The position numbers were made by a program, and so were the translations under genes. The notes under the pieces were generated by a model that had not been told where the DNA came from, did no database searches, and saw only the letters and a list, made by a program, of their open reading frames with translations. A stretch of DNA of 51,021 nucleotides from CAYPZU01 sp964415395. Lineage in GTDB: Bacteria; Chlamydiota; Chlamydiia; Chlamydiales; SM23-39. The DNA is taken from positions 1 to 51,021 of the forward strand of contig CAYPZU010000005.1 of assembly GCA_964415395.1 (NCBI GenBank), given 5' to 3'. Positions 8,423-16,180 of the stretch are shown here, one piece after another (within the stretch, counting starts at the first letter, position 1; each line of letters begins with the position of its first letter).

Positions 8423-9327
8423 GGATTTTAGCATTGATTTTGCCGTTTTGCCTGTTTGCGGAGCCGCTGACCGTTTTGGTCTTCGGTGGGAAAACAGGAT
8501 GGATTGGAAAGCAGCTGGTCGAGCTGATTGAAGAGCGGGGAGATCGCGCCGTGGCCAGCGAGGCGCGGCTTGAAAACCGCGAGCAGATCGAGCGGGAAAT
8601 CGAGGCGGTGCGCCCTGACAGGATCATCAACGCCGCAGGCGTCACAGGAAGGCCGAACGTCGATTGGTGCGAGACCCATCGGATTGAGACGATTCGGGCC
8701 AACCTGTTAGGGGCTCTAAATCTCTTCGACGCAGCTTTTTTGAGGGGGATCCATGTGACGAATTTCGGAACCGGCTGCATTTATGAATACGACGGAGAAC
8801 ACCCGCTCGGTTCTGGAATAGGTTTTACGGAGGCAGAGGAGCCGAATTTCGAAGGGTCTTTCTATTCGAGGACGAAGGGGATGCTGGATCGTCTGATTGA
8901 AAGTTATCCGAATGTGCTCAATTTGCGCCTCAGAATGCCGATTTCGAGCGATCTTCATCCGAGGAGCTTTTTGACCAAGATTTTAGGGTACAGGGTTGTA
9001 ATCGACGTGCCGAATTCGGTGACGGTTCTGGATGATCTGCTCCCCATTGCGGTTGCGATGGCGGAAAGGAAGAGAACCGGAAACTACAATTTTACGAATC
9101 CGGGAACGATTTCCCACAGCGAGCTGTTGAGTTTGTATAGAGAGATTGTCGATCCGGAATTTTCATGGAATGTGATCCCGGTTGAAGAACTCGGAAAGTA
9201 TGTGAAAGCGCCCCGCTCGAACAATGAGCTGGATGTGAAAAAGCTAACAGAAGAATTTCCTGACATTCCTAAGGCCAAGGACGCAGCCCGAAAGGCTTTG
9301 GTGAAAATCAGGGCGTCTCGATTTTAG
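8419..9327 (+). CDS. UDP-4-keto-6-deoxyglucose 3,5-epimerase/4-reductase (NRS/ER, UER1-like) with signal peptide
   Basis: A GTG at 8419 preceded by GGAGGGGG is taken as the start; it overlaps the upstream stop. Residues 1-14 (MRILALILPFCLFA, then EP) form a signal peptide. The mature part closely follows the plant/giant-virus enzyme that turns UDP-4-keto-6-deoxyglucose into UDP-L-rhamnose. Landmarks are GGKTGWIG (23-30), AAGVTGRPNVDWCE (72-85), GTGCIYEYDGEHPLGSGIGF, SFYSRTK with Y149/K153, RMPISSDL, YNFTNPGTISHSELL and APRSNNELD. These are so characteristic that the family call is firm. Cofactor is NAD(P)H. Bacterial rhamnose synthesis normally uses separate RmlC and RmlD acting on dTDP-sugars, so this gene points to transfer from a eukaryote or large DNA virus. 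It converges on the methyltransferase gene with a 4-base overlap. Confidence 0.9.
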   Translation: MRILALILPFCLFAEPLTVLVFGGKTGWIGKQLVELIEERGDRAVASEARLENREQIEREIEAVRPDRIINAAGVTGRPNVDWCETHRIETIRANLLGALNLFDAAFLRGIHVTNFGTGCIYEYDGEHPLGSGIGFTEAEEPNFEGSFYSRTKGMLDRLIESYPNVLNLRLRMPISSDLHPRSFLTKILGYRVVIDVPNSVTVLDDLLPIAVAMAERKRTGNYNFTNPGTISHSELLSLYREIVDPEFSWNVIPVEELGKYVKAPRSNNELDVKKLTEEFPDIPKAKDAARKALVKIRASRF

Positions 9328-10316
9328 CGGGATCGGTAAGCATCGATCCGCCAGTTTGAAGGGCTGGTCTGAGCCGCCTGGCGGAAGAGTTCCGTCGCCT
9401 CTTGAGAGAGGCCTTCCTGTTCAAGGAGAAGCGCTGCCCAAAGAGCGGCGTAGCTCCGGTAGCCGAAGCGGAAATCAACGGGACTGTAATTCCGGTGGAA
9501 AGAGAGGAGCTGCTCTTTTTCGCGACCTTTTGCATTCGCAATCAGACAATCGGCCTTTTCGAGGTCTTCATCTGTAATAAGGGGCGTGATCCAGCTAAGG
9601 CGGTGCATCGTGCAGGCGCAGGCGACTTCGGATGGAGTGATTTTTGGATCTGGAGGAAACGCCAAAAGCGAGTCTCCCAAAAAACAGAGGATATAGCGCG
9701 GATTGATCGCGAGAAGCGCTTCGATGATTTCTTCTAGCGAGGGAATCTGCGTGGGAGAAATCAGAGAGAGGAGTTCTGGAAATAATGGATTTTGGAAGAT
9801 GCGGATATCATCAATCAGAATCAGCGCTTCAGATGCTCTGTTCCTTTCTAAAGAAGCCAACTCTTCGAGGATCGGGAAGCTTTGCCGTCCGAGAGCCGTC
9901 CCTCCGCCGCTGAAATGGGCGTCGAGGTAGTAAAGGGTTCGTTCCGGCATCGAAGGGATCAGCCGATCCAGCACGTCTGCCGTTTCTCCTTGATGGAGAT
10001 GGACGTTTTGGATTTCCGAAAACTGTTTCACAGCATTTTCATAGAGCGGAGGATAGAGCTCGATAGAATGGACTGTTGGAAAGACGCGGGAGGCTTCGAA
10101 CGCGGTGCTGCCGAGATAGGTTCCCGTTTCCACAAAAGCATCGATCTGAAAAAGGCTTTTGAGCTCGGAGAGAAAAGAGTTCTTGAGCCAAGTCTCTTCC
10201 AACGTGTGGTTCATTTGGAAAGAAAGGGTTCGTTCGGCATGAGGGTTGAAATGGGGAAGGTTGCAAGTCTCTAAGGCAAAGGCGGATGAGGCGATCAGGA
10301 TAAACAGTTTAAGCAT
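9324..10316 (-). CDS. Exported SAM-dependent methyltransferase-like protein
   Basis: 330 residues. Residues 1-15 (MLKLFILIASSAFAL) form a signal peptide. The central domain has the first SAM-binding loop of class I methyltransferases (DAFVETGTYLGSTAFEAS), an acidic residue after strand 2 (VHSIELYPPLYENA), the QGETADVL turn, YYLDAHFSGGGTALGR and LILIDDIRIF. This resembles the FkbM-like / Methyltransf_24 proteins found in polysaccharide clusters. A C-terminal helical pair (AALWAALLLEQEGLSQEATELFRQAAQTSPSNW) looks like a TPR unit. It is the third gene of the minus-strand operon 11583-9324, 6 bases after the DUF268 gene. The substrate is unknown; methylation of a sugar is plausible from the context. 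Confidence 0.75.
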   Translation of the reverse strand: MLKLFILIASSAFALETCNLPHFNPHAERTLSFQMNHTLEETWLKNSFLSELKSLFQIDAFVETGTYLGSTAFEASRVFPTVHSIELYPPLYENAVKQFSEIQNVHLHQGETADVLDRLIPSMPERTLYYLDAHFSGGGTALGRQSFPILEELASLERNRASEALILIDDIRIFQNPLFPELLSLISPTQIPSLEEIIEALLAINPRYILCFLGDSLLAFPPDPKITPSEVACACTMHRLSWITPLITDEDLEKADCLIANAKGREKEQLLSFHRNYSPVDFRFGYRSYAALWAALLLEQEGLSQEATELFRQAAQTSPSNWRIDAYRSR

Positions 10317-10322
10317 GGGTGG

Positions 10323-11093
10323 CTAGGATTTGGGTTGGAGGAGAAAAATGGGCTGATGGCCTACATATCCGTCGATCAGCAGATCGCTCTCGGAAAACCC
10401 GGACGTTTCTAGGATGTCCCATCCTTCGAACAGCAGCTCAAGGCGCTTTTTGCCGTAGACGCGGTGTGCGTTCCAGTAAAGGGCGTCGCGGCCTACGGGG
10501 ATCGCAAGAAAGAGAATCCCGTCTTTTTTTAACATGCTCCGGAGCTTTGCCATTGTTTCCAAATCTCCAACGGGATTAAGCGGATCTCCATAGCGTCCCA
10601 GCCCGTCGTGTTCAATGCTCGAGATGCAGAGAATCGAATCGAATGTGGAGGGATTTAGGGCGAATTCGTCGACTGTCATGGTGCAGATTCGCAGATCGCG
10701 GCTGACGATTTTATTGTATTCGATTGTGAAAGGATGGCCCCCGAAGGCCAGAACCATGCTTTCATACCAGGGGATGGTTGTTCCGATAATCGCGATCGAT
10801 TTTCCTTCAATCGAATCTCTCCATTTTTCCAGGAGAGGATAGAGGAAAAGATCGGTTTGCCCGTAGTAGTAAGGCTCGCGCGCCAGGGCTTTCCCGATCA
10901 GCCGGTCGATTTCCTCAGGTCTGAATTCAAGAGGTTTTTCGGGAGGGTAGGAGTTGTCGAGGTACCATTCGTGGACAGGAATGGTTCCCCCCATCGTATA
11001 GGCCTGGTATAGATCGGGCGGGATCGCTCGAGGCGGCTCCGCAAAAAGCGAAGCGGCGAAACAAAGGAGGATCCACATGTTAGCCCAGAGCAT
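10323..11093 (-). CDS. DUF268 family protein with signal peptide
   Basis: 256 residues. A hydrophobic leader (MLWANMWILLCFAASLFA, then EPP) is followed by the DUF268 (PF03269) domain. Hallmarks are IAIIGTTIPWYESMVLAFGG, the strongly conserved CISSIEHDGLGRYGDPLNP, VGDLETMAKLRSMLKKDGI and IPVGRDALYWNAHRVYGKKR. The fold looks like a class I methyltransferase (glycine loop, acidic residue in EYN, strand-loop-helix order), and the family is known from nematodes, plants and some bacteria without a settled activity. The ATG at 11093 directly follows the upstream stop (TGAAATG), so the two are coupled; an internal ATG 5 codons later would also keep the signal peptide. Confidence 0.85.
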   Translation of the reverse strand: MLWANMWILLCFAASLFAEPPRAIPPDLYQAYTMGGTIPVHEWYLDNSYPPEKPLEFRPEEIDRLIGKALAREPYYYGQTDLFLYPLLEKWRDSIEGKSIAIIGTTIPWYESMVLAFGGHPFTIEYNKIVSRDLRICTMTVDEFALNPSTFDSILCISSIEHDGLGRYGDPLNPVGDLETMAKLRSMLKKDGILFLAIPVGRDALYWNAHRVYGKKRLELLFEGWDILETSGFSESDLLIDGYVGHQPIFLLQPKS

Positions 11094-11094
11094 T

Positions 11095-11583
11095 TCAGTT
11101 TTTGAATTTGGCTTCTTTCAAGGCTTTGAGCCAGATGGGGCGGAGCGATTCGATTTGATCCACTTGCCCTGTGATGTAGGTGAGCGCGGCATTCCCTTTT
11201 TCAGTCGAGATGACGCGGCCCCAGCCGAAGATGAGCGCTTGCGATTCGTCGCGGATCGACCACTCATAGAGAACGGAGTTTGGATTTTTCTCGAGGATGG
11301 AAACGTCGACCTGGTTGTCGGGATAGGCGAATGAGAGGCCTTCTTTGAGTGTCTCCGCGTCGGGGAGATCGGGAGAGAAATGGTCTGAATTGACGCCGAA
11401 GTATTCCGAGCCGTCGTCGGTTAAGCGGGAGTAGAGGACGCCTGTCATTTCCTCTTCTTTCATCTCGTTGATCACTTCCCATTCCTGCATCGATCCGGGA
11501 AATTGGAATTCGACATTGGCAATGGTTGCAGCTGAAAGGGCGCTAAAGAGAAAGCAGGAGAGGAAAGAAAGGGCTTTGTACAT
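11095..11583 (-). CDS. Exported hypothetical protein, 162 aa
   Basis: A signal peptide (MYKALSFLSCFLFSALSA, then AT) is followed by about 140 residues of mixed alpha/beta sequence with FQFPGSMQEWEVINEM, DVSILEKNPNSVLYEWSIRDE and FGWGRVISTEKGNAALTYI. I do not recognise the family; size and pattern resemble small periplasmic proteins of a lipocalin-like or PsbP-like kind, but that is a guess. GGAG lies 7 bases before the ATG. It is the first gene of the operon that continues with the DUF268 and methyltransferase genes, so it may be their periplasmic partner. A perfect 12-bp inverted repeat lies 35-66 bases upstream. Confidence 0.72.
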   Translation of the reverse strand: MYKALSFLSCFLFSALSAATIANVEFQFPGSMQEWEVINEMKEEEMTGVLYSRLTDDGSEYFGVNSDHFSPDLPDAETLKEGLSFAYPDNQVDVSILEKNPNSVLYEWSIRDESQALIFGWGRVISTEKGNAALTYITGQVDQIESLRPIWLKALKEAKFKN

Positions 11584-11617
11584 GAATCACTCCAAATAAA
11601 AGCCCGATCATACTGAT

Positions 11618-11649
11618 TCCCGGCATGGATGTCAAAGTCCATGCCGGGA
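11618..11649. promoter_or_regulatory. Perfect 12-bp inverted repeat (hairpin or operator)
   Basis: TCCCGGCATGGA (11618-11629) and its exact complement (11638-11649) flank an 8-base loop. It lies between the stop of the glycosidase-like gene and the start of the downstream operon, both minus strand. No T-run follows on either strand, so it is either a terminator without a U-tract or an operator/attenuator for the operon starting at 11583. Confidence 0.6.
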
Positions 11650-11658
11650 TAAAGAGGG

Positions 11659-12726
11659 CTAGTTTCCGTTCATATAGCCAATCTGTTTGTCTACAGGAGA
11701 AACGCCGGTGCTGGAGTTTCCGCCCGAGAACCACACTTTGACTTTGTTGTTGGAGATGGCGACTGCGCAAGGAGCTTGCACGTGGTCGTTGCGCCAGGAG
11801 ACGCCGTCTGTGGTTTGAATCATTGGGTCCGAATCCTTCGTCCAGTTGATCCCGTTGCTAGATACAGCGTGGCCGATCCCATGCGCATAGAAGAGGCCGG
11901 TCGAGGGATCTCCGTTCGATCCCGTATAGTACATGTGATATTGGTTGTGGACGCGCACAACGCTTGCCTGGGCAGCGTAGAGGCTATCCCATTTGGAGAG
12001 ATTGCCTGAAGGAGCGAGAACCGGCGCCGTCCCGTAGCGCTCCCACAGGATTCCGTCGTAGCTAAACGCAATCGCGATCCCTTGCTGGTAATTGTAGGGA
12101 GCTGTCTGCAGCGCGCCCATGTCGTAGAACGCTGTGTAGCGGAACGAAAAGGGATTGGTGCGGACGGAAGTGGGATTGGGATTATAGAGGACTGTGCTGA
12201 ATCCGTAAAATTCGCGGAATGGCGTAGTGAGAGTATCCGGGTTGTTCAGGAAAGCCGAAGTAACTTGAGTCACAGGGACGGGCGCTGTCCAGTTGACTCC
12301 GTCTTTGGATTGGGTGAAATTCATGGAAAGATTGGGCGGGACAGGAGCGCTGTTTTGCGTCCAATACCACATTCTGTAAAAATACTGCGTCCCGCCGAAT
12401 CCGTTTTTATCGAAGATGACTACAGGATGCACTGCGGAGCTATCTTCGAAGACCTGCATTTGGAAATACCACTGCTGGCCGTCGTCCGAATAAGAGAGGG
12501 AGATGCCGTTTGGGCCTTGATGCCACATCTTGTAGCTGTACGACGCTCCTTTGCCGTTGAATCGGTTCCCGTCGTAGATCACGGCGGGAAAGTAGTCGTC
12601 GGAGAGGTTGAGGGATGGGTAGGGGGCGTAGATTGGCCCGGGAGCTTCGTCGCATCCAGGGGAAGCCAAAAGGGGAGTTGCGATGGAAGAGAGCAGGCTA
12701 GCAGCTAGGAGCAGCTTGCGAATCAT
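11659..12726 (-). CDS. Exported glycosidase-like five-bladed beta-propeller protein
   Basis: 355 residues with a signal peptide (MIRKLLLAASLLSSIATPLLA). The mature part has the repeating pattern of GH32/43/62/130-type five-bladed propellers: DDYFPAVIYDGNRF, YSYKMWHQGPNGISLSYSDDGQQW, FYRMWYWTQ, AIAFSYDGILWERYG, YHMYYTGSNG, IGHAVSSNGINWTKD and VKVWFSGG. Each blade pairs an aromatic strand with an S-x-D-G-x-x-W turn. Enzymes of this fold cleave or phosphorylise sugars using acidic residues at the propeller centre; I cannot identify a complete catalytic set, so it could be a binding protein. It lies directly upstream of the signal-peptide operon and may act on the same glycan. Confidence 0.7.
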   Translation of the reverse strand: MIRKLLLAASLLSSIATPLLASPGCDEAPGPIYAPYPSLNLSDDYFPAVIYDGNRFNGKGASYSYKMWHQGPNGISLSYSDDGQQWYFQMQVFEDSSAVHPVVIFDKNGFGGTQYFYRMWYWTQNSAPVPPNLSMNFTQSKDGVNWTAPVPVTQVTSAFLNNPDTLTTPFREFYGFSTVLYNPNPTSVRTNPFSFRYTAFYDMGALQTAPYNYQQGIAIAFSYDGILWERYGTAPVLAPSGNLSKWDSLYAAQASVVRVHNQYHMYYTGSNGDPSTGLFYAHGIGHAVSSNGINWTKDSDPMIQTTDGVSWRNDHVQAPCAVAISNNKVKVWFSGGNSSTGVSPVDKQIGYMNGN

Positions 12727-12738
12727 GAAGACCTCATA

Positions 12739-12748
12739 NNNNNNNNNN
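12739..12748. other. Assembly gap (10 N)
   Basis: Ten N bases are flanked on both sides by the same 8 bases, ACCTCATA (12731-12738 and 12749-12756). The contig ends probably overlap, so the real gap may be zero or negative. It lies upstream of the glycosidase-like gene start, in non-coding sequence. Confidence 0.95.
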
Positions 12749-12784
12749 ACCTCATAGGTTATGGTTAAAGAAAATCCTTAACAG

Positions 12785-12811
12785 ATTATAAAGATTTTTC
12801 TTAACGGTCAA
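12785..12811 (-). promoter_or_regulatory. Candidate promoter for the glycosidase-like gene
   Basis: On the minus strand TTGACC (12811-12806) and a perfect TATAAT (12790-12785) are separated by 15 bases. That is short of the usual 17, but both boxes are near consensus. It begins right after the stop of the glycosyltransferase gene and about 60 bases before the start at 12726. The same stretch forms an imperfect hairpin (GTTAAAGAAAATCCTT / AAGATTTTTCTTAAC), so it may also terminate the upstream gene. Confidence 0.5.
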
Positions 12812-13600
12812 TCATAAATGGAGCGACTGGAGGTTTTTAGATTGGATCTGATGGGCGATCACAACTTTCCCGTGAGCCCCATGCCAATGAAGGATGTGCG
12901 CTTCCGGGTTTTCCTGATACGTGCGGCTCCAGTTGTAGGAATGGGGCAATTCGCAAGGGGTGAGCTTCTTTTGCAGGAGAAGATGAGTGAGAGCCTCCTG
13001 ATCTCCGTAGAAATTAAGGTTCAGGTCGAGAGCGATGTCCGCCCATTCGAGAATCAGGGGGATGCCGTGTTTGAAAACGAAAACGCCGCTATTGTACATC
13101 ACCGAGCCGGGGGGGGGCCCGCTTTCTGTTTCTCTGGCGATCGAGAAGCTGAGATCGTTTTCGCAGAAGGAAAAAAGCGTGTTTAGCGGCGCCCGGACTT
13201 CGCAATCGAGATCGATCCATGCCGTTTTCTGAAAAGGGCTTTGCAGGCAGGCAAGCGGTTTTTTAAACCAGGCATTCCGCGAATCCCAAAAAAGAGAGCC
13301 GAACTGGGATTCCCAGGAAGTTCTGTTTTCGGAGGCGACTTCTTCCCGTTCCGCAGCGAAGAATCCGTGGACTGGCAGGCGGATGCATTCTCCCCGCGAG
13401 GCGCACCAATCCTTCATTTTCGGCGACATCCCGAAATCGGCGAAGGCGACAGGGAGAGAGTTATGGCGGGAATAATTCTCCCACCACCAGGGAAGCAGCC
13501 ATTCCTGATTGAGGTCGGAGCCGACGAGGAACCCTTCTGCCGAAAGGGGTCCATGGGTTCTCCATTTGCGGTAGGATGCGAATGGTTTTTCTTCGGACAT
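12812..13600 (-). CDS. Putative GT-A-type glycosyltransferase (GT8-like)
   Basis: 262 residues without a signal peptide. It contains a nucleotide-sugar pattern: LNQEWLLPWWWENYSRHNSLPVAFAD at the N-terminus, the DxD motif in KTAWIDLDCEVRAPL (D130/D132), GSVMYNSGVFVFKHG, NFYGDQEALTHLL, and ILHWHGAHGK near the end, where a histidine usually binds the metal-diphosphate. This order fits GT8-like retaining glycosyltransferases that work in the cytosol on lipid or protein acceptors. Unlike the genes to its left it lacks an export signal. AAGGA lies before the ATG. Acceptor and donor are unknown. Confidence 0.7.
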   Translation of the reverse strand: MSEEKPFASYRKWRTHGPLSAEGFLVGSDLNQEWLLPWWWENYSRHNSLPVAFADFGMSPKMKDWCASRGECIRLPVHGFFAAEREEVASENRTSWESQFGSLFWDSRNAWFKKPLACLQSPFQKTAWIDLDCEVRAPLNTLFSFCENDLSFSIARETESGPPPGSVMYNSGVFVFKHGIPLILEWADIALDLNLNFYGDQEALTHLLLQKKLTPCELPHSYNWSRTYQENPEAHILHWHGAHGKVVIAHQIQSKNLQSLHL

Positions 13601-13642
13601 GGTGCAAATCCTTCTTCTATGTAGAGATTACACCGGGAGAGA

Positions 13643-14662
13643 TTAGTCGGTGAAGGGGAATGTGTAGGTGAAGCTGATGATGCCGGAGGCAAAATTGAAC
13701 GCGTTGCGCCCATACACGGTGAACCAGCAGCCTCCGAGGAAGCCGATGTTCGGATTGAGATTGTACTCAAGAGCAGGCGCGAGGCTGAGCTGGTCGCTGT
13801 AGCCGCCGCCTACGGTTGCGGGAGATCCGTCGGAGAGGGTGCCTGCGAAGCCCTGGAATTTATTGCGGCCCGTCGCAGTGTACACGACGTCGGTTGCAAG
13901 AACCCAGCGCTGCGAAAGGCTGTATTCGACGCCGAGGCTCGTCTTGAACGTGTTGCCGGGGCGTACTGTTCCTCTTGTGTTCGGAGCTCCGCCGTAGGCG
14001 TTGATCCCGTGCACATGTACGGTTGTGTTAAAGCCGTAGTTGAATTGGAGCCTGAGATTCATCGGATGCTTCCACATCCAGAGGATCACCTTCGATAGCG
14101 CAAGACCGAAATTCGTCTGGTAAGCGCCGGCCCCCGTTGAGTCGGTGCCGAGCTTGCGGGGTTTGAGTTTCTGGTAGCGGCCTGTCGGGAAGGTTTCGTT
14201 CAGGGTGACTTTGATGTTGGGGACGTAAAGCGATTGTTTGGCAAGGGGAAAGCCAATGGTCCAGATCGTATCGCCGACGCTGCCGCCGTGCTGGTGGTTT
14301 TGCCAGCTGGTGAGCGTCTGGATTTGGAGGATGGTGTCCATCCAGCTCGTAATCCCAGCCTGGAAGATCAGGAGCGGATTGACCTGGACGAGTTTATGAA
14401 TATCGTCCGAATGCCGTTTTTGGTTGTAATGCCCGTAGTTGTCTGTGACGAACACGTAGGGCTGGATATTGCCCCACCCTGGATCCATCATGGTTGCAGA
14501 AGCGGTAAGGAGGGGGCCTGTATACCAGGGGTTGAACATCTTCTTCGCTTTTTGGAACTGCGCCTCGGCAACTTGGAGTTCCTGCTCGATTTGCGCAGGC
14601 GTTTTGTCCTCTTGGGCGAGGAGGGCGAAGGGCAAAAGAAGGATCCAGAGGAGGTGTTTCAT
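13643..14662 (-). CDS. Outer-membrane protein, paralogue A of a tandem pair
   Basis: 339 residues: a signal peptide (MKHLLWILLLPFALLAQ), a short helical segment (PAQIEQELQVAEAQFQKAKK), then MFNPWYTGPLLTASATMM and a long series of amphipathic strands ending in FASGIISFTYTFPF. The strand pattern, YxxN/WxG turns and aromatic-rich last strand indicate a 12-16-stranded outer-membrane barrel, similar in layout to the MetA-pathway/phenol-degradation putative transporter family. The upstream neighbour (14672-15736) has the same architecture and shares NPWYTGPLLT, GNxQPYVF, NxYGG and YSLSQ/YSISQ-type blocks, so they arose by duplication. A porin or transporter role is inferred. Confidence 0.78.
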   Translation of the reverse strand: MKHLLWILLLPFALLAQEDKTPAQIEQELQVAEAQFQKAKKMFNPWYTGPLLTASATMMDPGWGNIQPYVFVTDNYGHYNQKRHSDDIHKLVQVNPLLIFQAGITSWMDTILQIQTLTSWQNHQHGGSVGDTIWTIGFPLAKQSLYVPNIKVTLNETFPTGRYQKLKPRKLGTDSTGAGAYQTNFGLALSKVILWMWKHPMNLRLQFNYGFNTTVHVHGINAYGGAPNTRGTVRPGNTFKTSLGVEYSLSQRWVLATDVVYTATGRNKFQGFAGTLSDGSPATVGGGYSDQLSLAPALEYNLNPNIGFLGGCWFTVYGRNAFNFASGIISFTYTFPFTD

Positions 14663-14671
14663 GAGTTCCTA

Positions 14672-15736
14672 TTATTTTACGACCGGGAAAGTCCAGCAGA
14701 CGCTGAATACGCCCTGCACGAAGGCGAGGCTATTTCTTCCGTATACGGAGAACCAGGCTCCGCCTAAAACGCCCAGATTTTCGCTCCAGTTGTACTCTAT
14801 CCCGGGAGCGAGGCTCAGGTTGTCGTTGTACGGCCCGCCGACGGATGCAGGGGTGCCGTCTGCGTTCAGGCCCGCCTCTCCGTGGAATTTAGTTCGGTTC
14901 TGGCAGGAGTACACCACATCGAAGCAGGCGACCCACGGCTGGCTGATGCTGTATTCGATTCCAAAGTCGGCGGCGAAGACGTTGCCGGGCCGCACTTTGC
15001 CAAGAGTTCCGTGCCCTCCGCCGTAAACGTTGTAGTTTTTGACGTGGACGGTTGTGGAAAGGGTGTAGCCGAAAAAGAGTCGGACGTTAACCGGATGTTT
15101 AAAGCTCCAGAACAACAGTTTCGACATCGCAAGCGAAAAGGTTGTTTGGTAAGCCCCTTGGCCGATGCCGCTTAAGCCCAGGCCGTTGCTGCTGAGATTT
15201 TGATAGCGGCCGGTAGGGAAGTTTTCCTGGATGCTGACCTTGATCTGGGGTACGTAGAGAGTTTGGCGGACAATCGGGAATCCGATGGTGATGGGAAGAT
15301 CTCCGAATCCGCCGCCGCTGTGCCCCGCTTCCCACTGGCCTGCGCCGGTAAAGGTGGCGATGATGTCCATGGTGTTGGTCACGCCGAACTGGATGATATT
15401 AGACGACCTGAATTGGTAGAGGTTGTTTGGGAGGGAGACCGAATTGCGGTTTTGGTCATACCGGGCGTAGTTGCCCGCCATGAAGACATAGGGTTGTAAG
15501 TTTCCATAACCGGGAGGCATCATCGAGGCGGACGGTGTGAGCAAAGGCCCTGTGTACCATGGGTTGAACATCTCTTTGGCTCTGCGGAATTTTGTCTCGG
15601 CTGAGTCGATCTGCATTTCGATCTGCTCGGGAGAGTAGCGGGGAACCCCGTCTATCGTCCAGGCGCCTCGATCCCCTTGCGGATCTTGCGCTAGGAGCAG
15701 GATGGGTGCGAAGAAAAGAAATAGCAGTCTTCTCAT
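14672..15736 (-). CDS. Outer-membrane protein, paralogue B of a tandem pair
   Basis: 354 residues: a signal peptide (MRRLLFLFFAPILLLAQ), a longer N-terminal segment (GDRGAWTIDGVPRYSPEQIEMQIDSAE), then MFNPWYTGPLLTPSASMM and barrel strands to a terminal FVQGVFSVCWTFPVVK. It matches paralogue A over the whole length, including GNLQPYVF, FPTGRYQ, VYGGGHGTLGKVRPGN and LSLAPGIEYN. Only 9 bases separate the two, so they form an operon with this copy first. A single Cys near the C-terminus is the main oddity. Probably a substrate-specific pore. Confidence 0.78.
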   Translation of the reverse strand: MRRLLFLFFAPILLLAQDPQGDRGAWTIDGVPRYSPEQIEMQIDSAETKFRRAKEMFNPWYTGPLLTPSASMMPPGYGNLQPYVFMAGNYARYDQNRNSVSLPNNLYQFRSSNIIQFGVTNTMDIIATFTGAGQWEAGHSGGGFGDLPITIGFPIVRQTLYVPQIKVSIQENFPTGRYQNLSSNGLGLSGIGQGAYQTTFSLAMSKLLFWSFKHPVNVRLFFGYTLSTTVHVKNYNVYGGGHGTLGKVRPGNVFAADFGIEYSISQPWVACFDVVYSCQNRTKFHGEAGLNADGTPASVGGPYNDNLSLAPGIEYNWSENLGVLGGAWFSVYGRNSLAFVQGVFSVCWTFPVVK

Positions 15737-15823
15737 AGATCCTTTCCAAAGTTGTACATTTTTTTATTTATCTTTTCCCCCATTTTTGGCAAGGGAGAGT
15801 TATACCAATGAGAGGGAGAAGCT

Positions 15824-16168
15824 ATGTCGCTTGAAGATATCCAGGGGAGCGGAATGCCGCACAAAATCACCCCCGAAGAAAAAAAAATGTACGAGCAGGA
15901 ATATAAGCACGGGGCGGATCTTTTCCAGAGGGCTCTGCAGGAGCATTCCAAGTCGGACAATATGTATCAGAAAGAAGAGTTTAAGGAAGTAATGGACAAG
16001 GCGATGCAGGTCCTGAACGAAACGGCCCGCGAACTCAAACGGCAAGAGCTGGACAAGCAGAACCAGATGATTGCAAAAGACTACAGTTCTTACCAGAACA
16101 CGCCTACGGATCAGATGAAACAGAAGCTGAGCGCAGACTTGGATAAGGCGAAGAAGTCGATCACTTAG
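15824..16168 (+). CDS. Small hydrophilic coiled-coil protein
   Basis: 114 residues, highly charged and helical, no signal peptide: ITPEEKKMYEQEYKHGADLFQRALQEHSKS, then KEEFKEVMDKAMQVLNETARELKRQELDKQ, ending KLSADLDKAKKSIT. GAGGGAGAAG precedes the ATG. It is divergent from the outer-membrane pair and converges on dnaJ with 12 bases between stops. I do not recognise it. Size and charge resemble chaperone-like or needle-regulator proteins, without a diagnostic motif. Confidence 0.72.
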   Translation: MSLEDIQGSGMPHKITPEEKKMYEQEYKHGADLFQRALQEHSKSDNMYQKEEFKEVMDKAMQVLNETARELKRQELDKQNQMIAKDYSSYQNTPTDQMKQKLSADLDKAKKSIT

Positions 16169-16180
16169 CGAACGCTTTCA

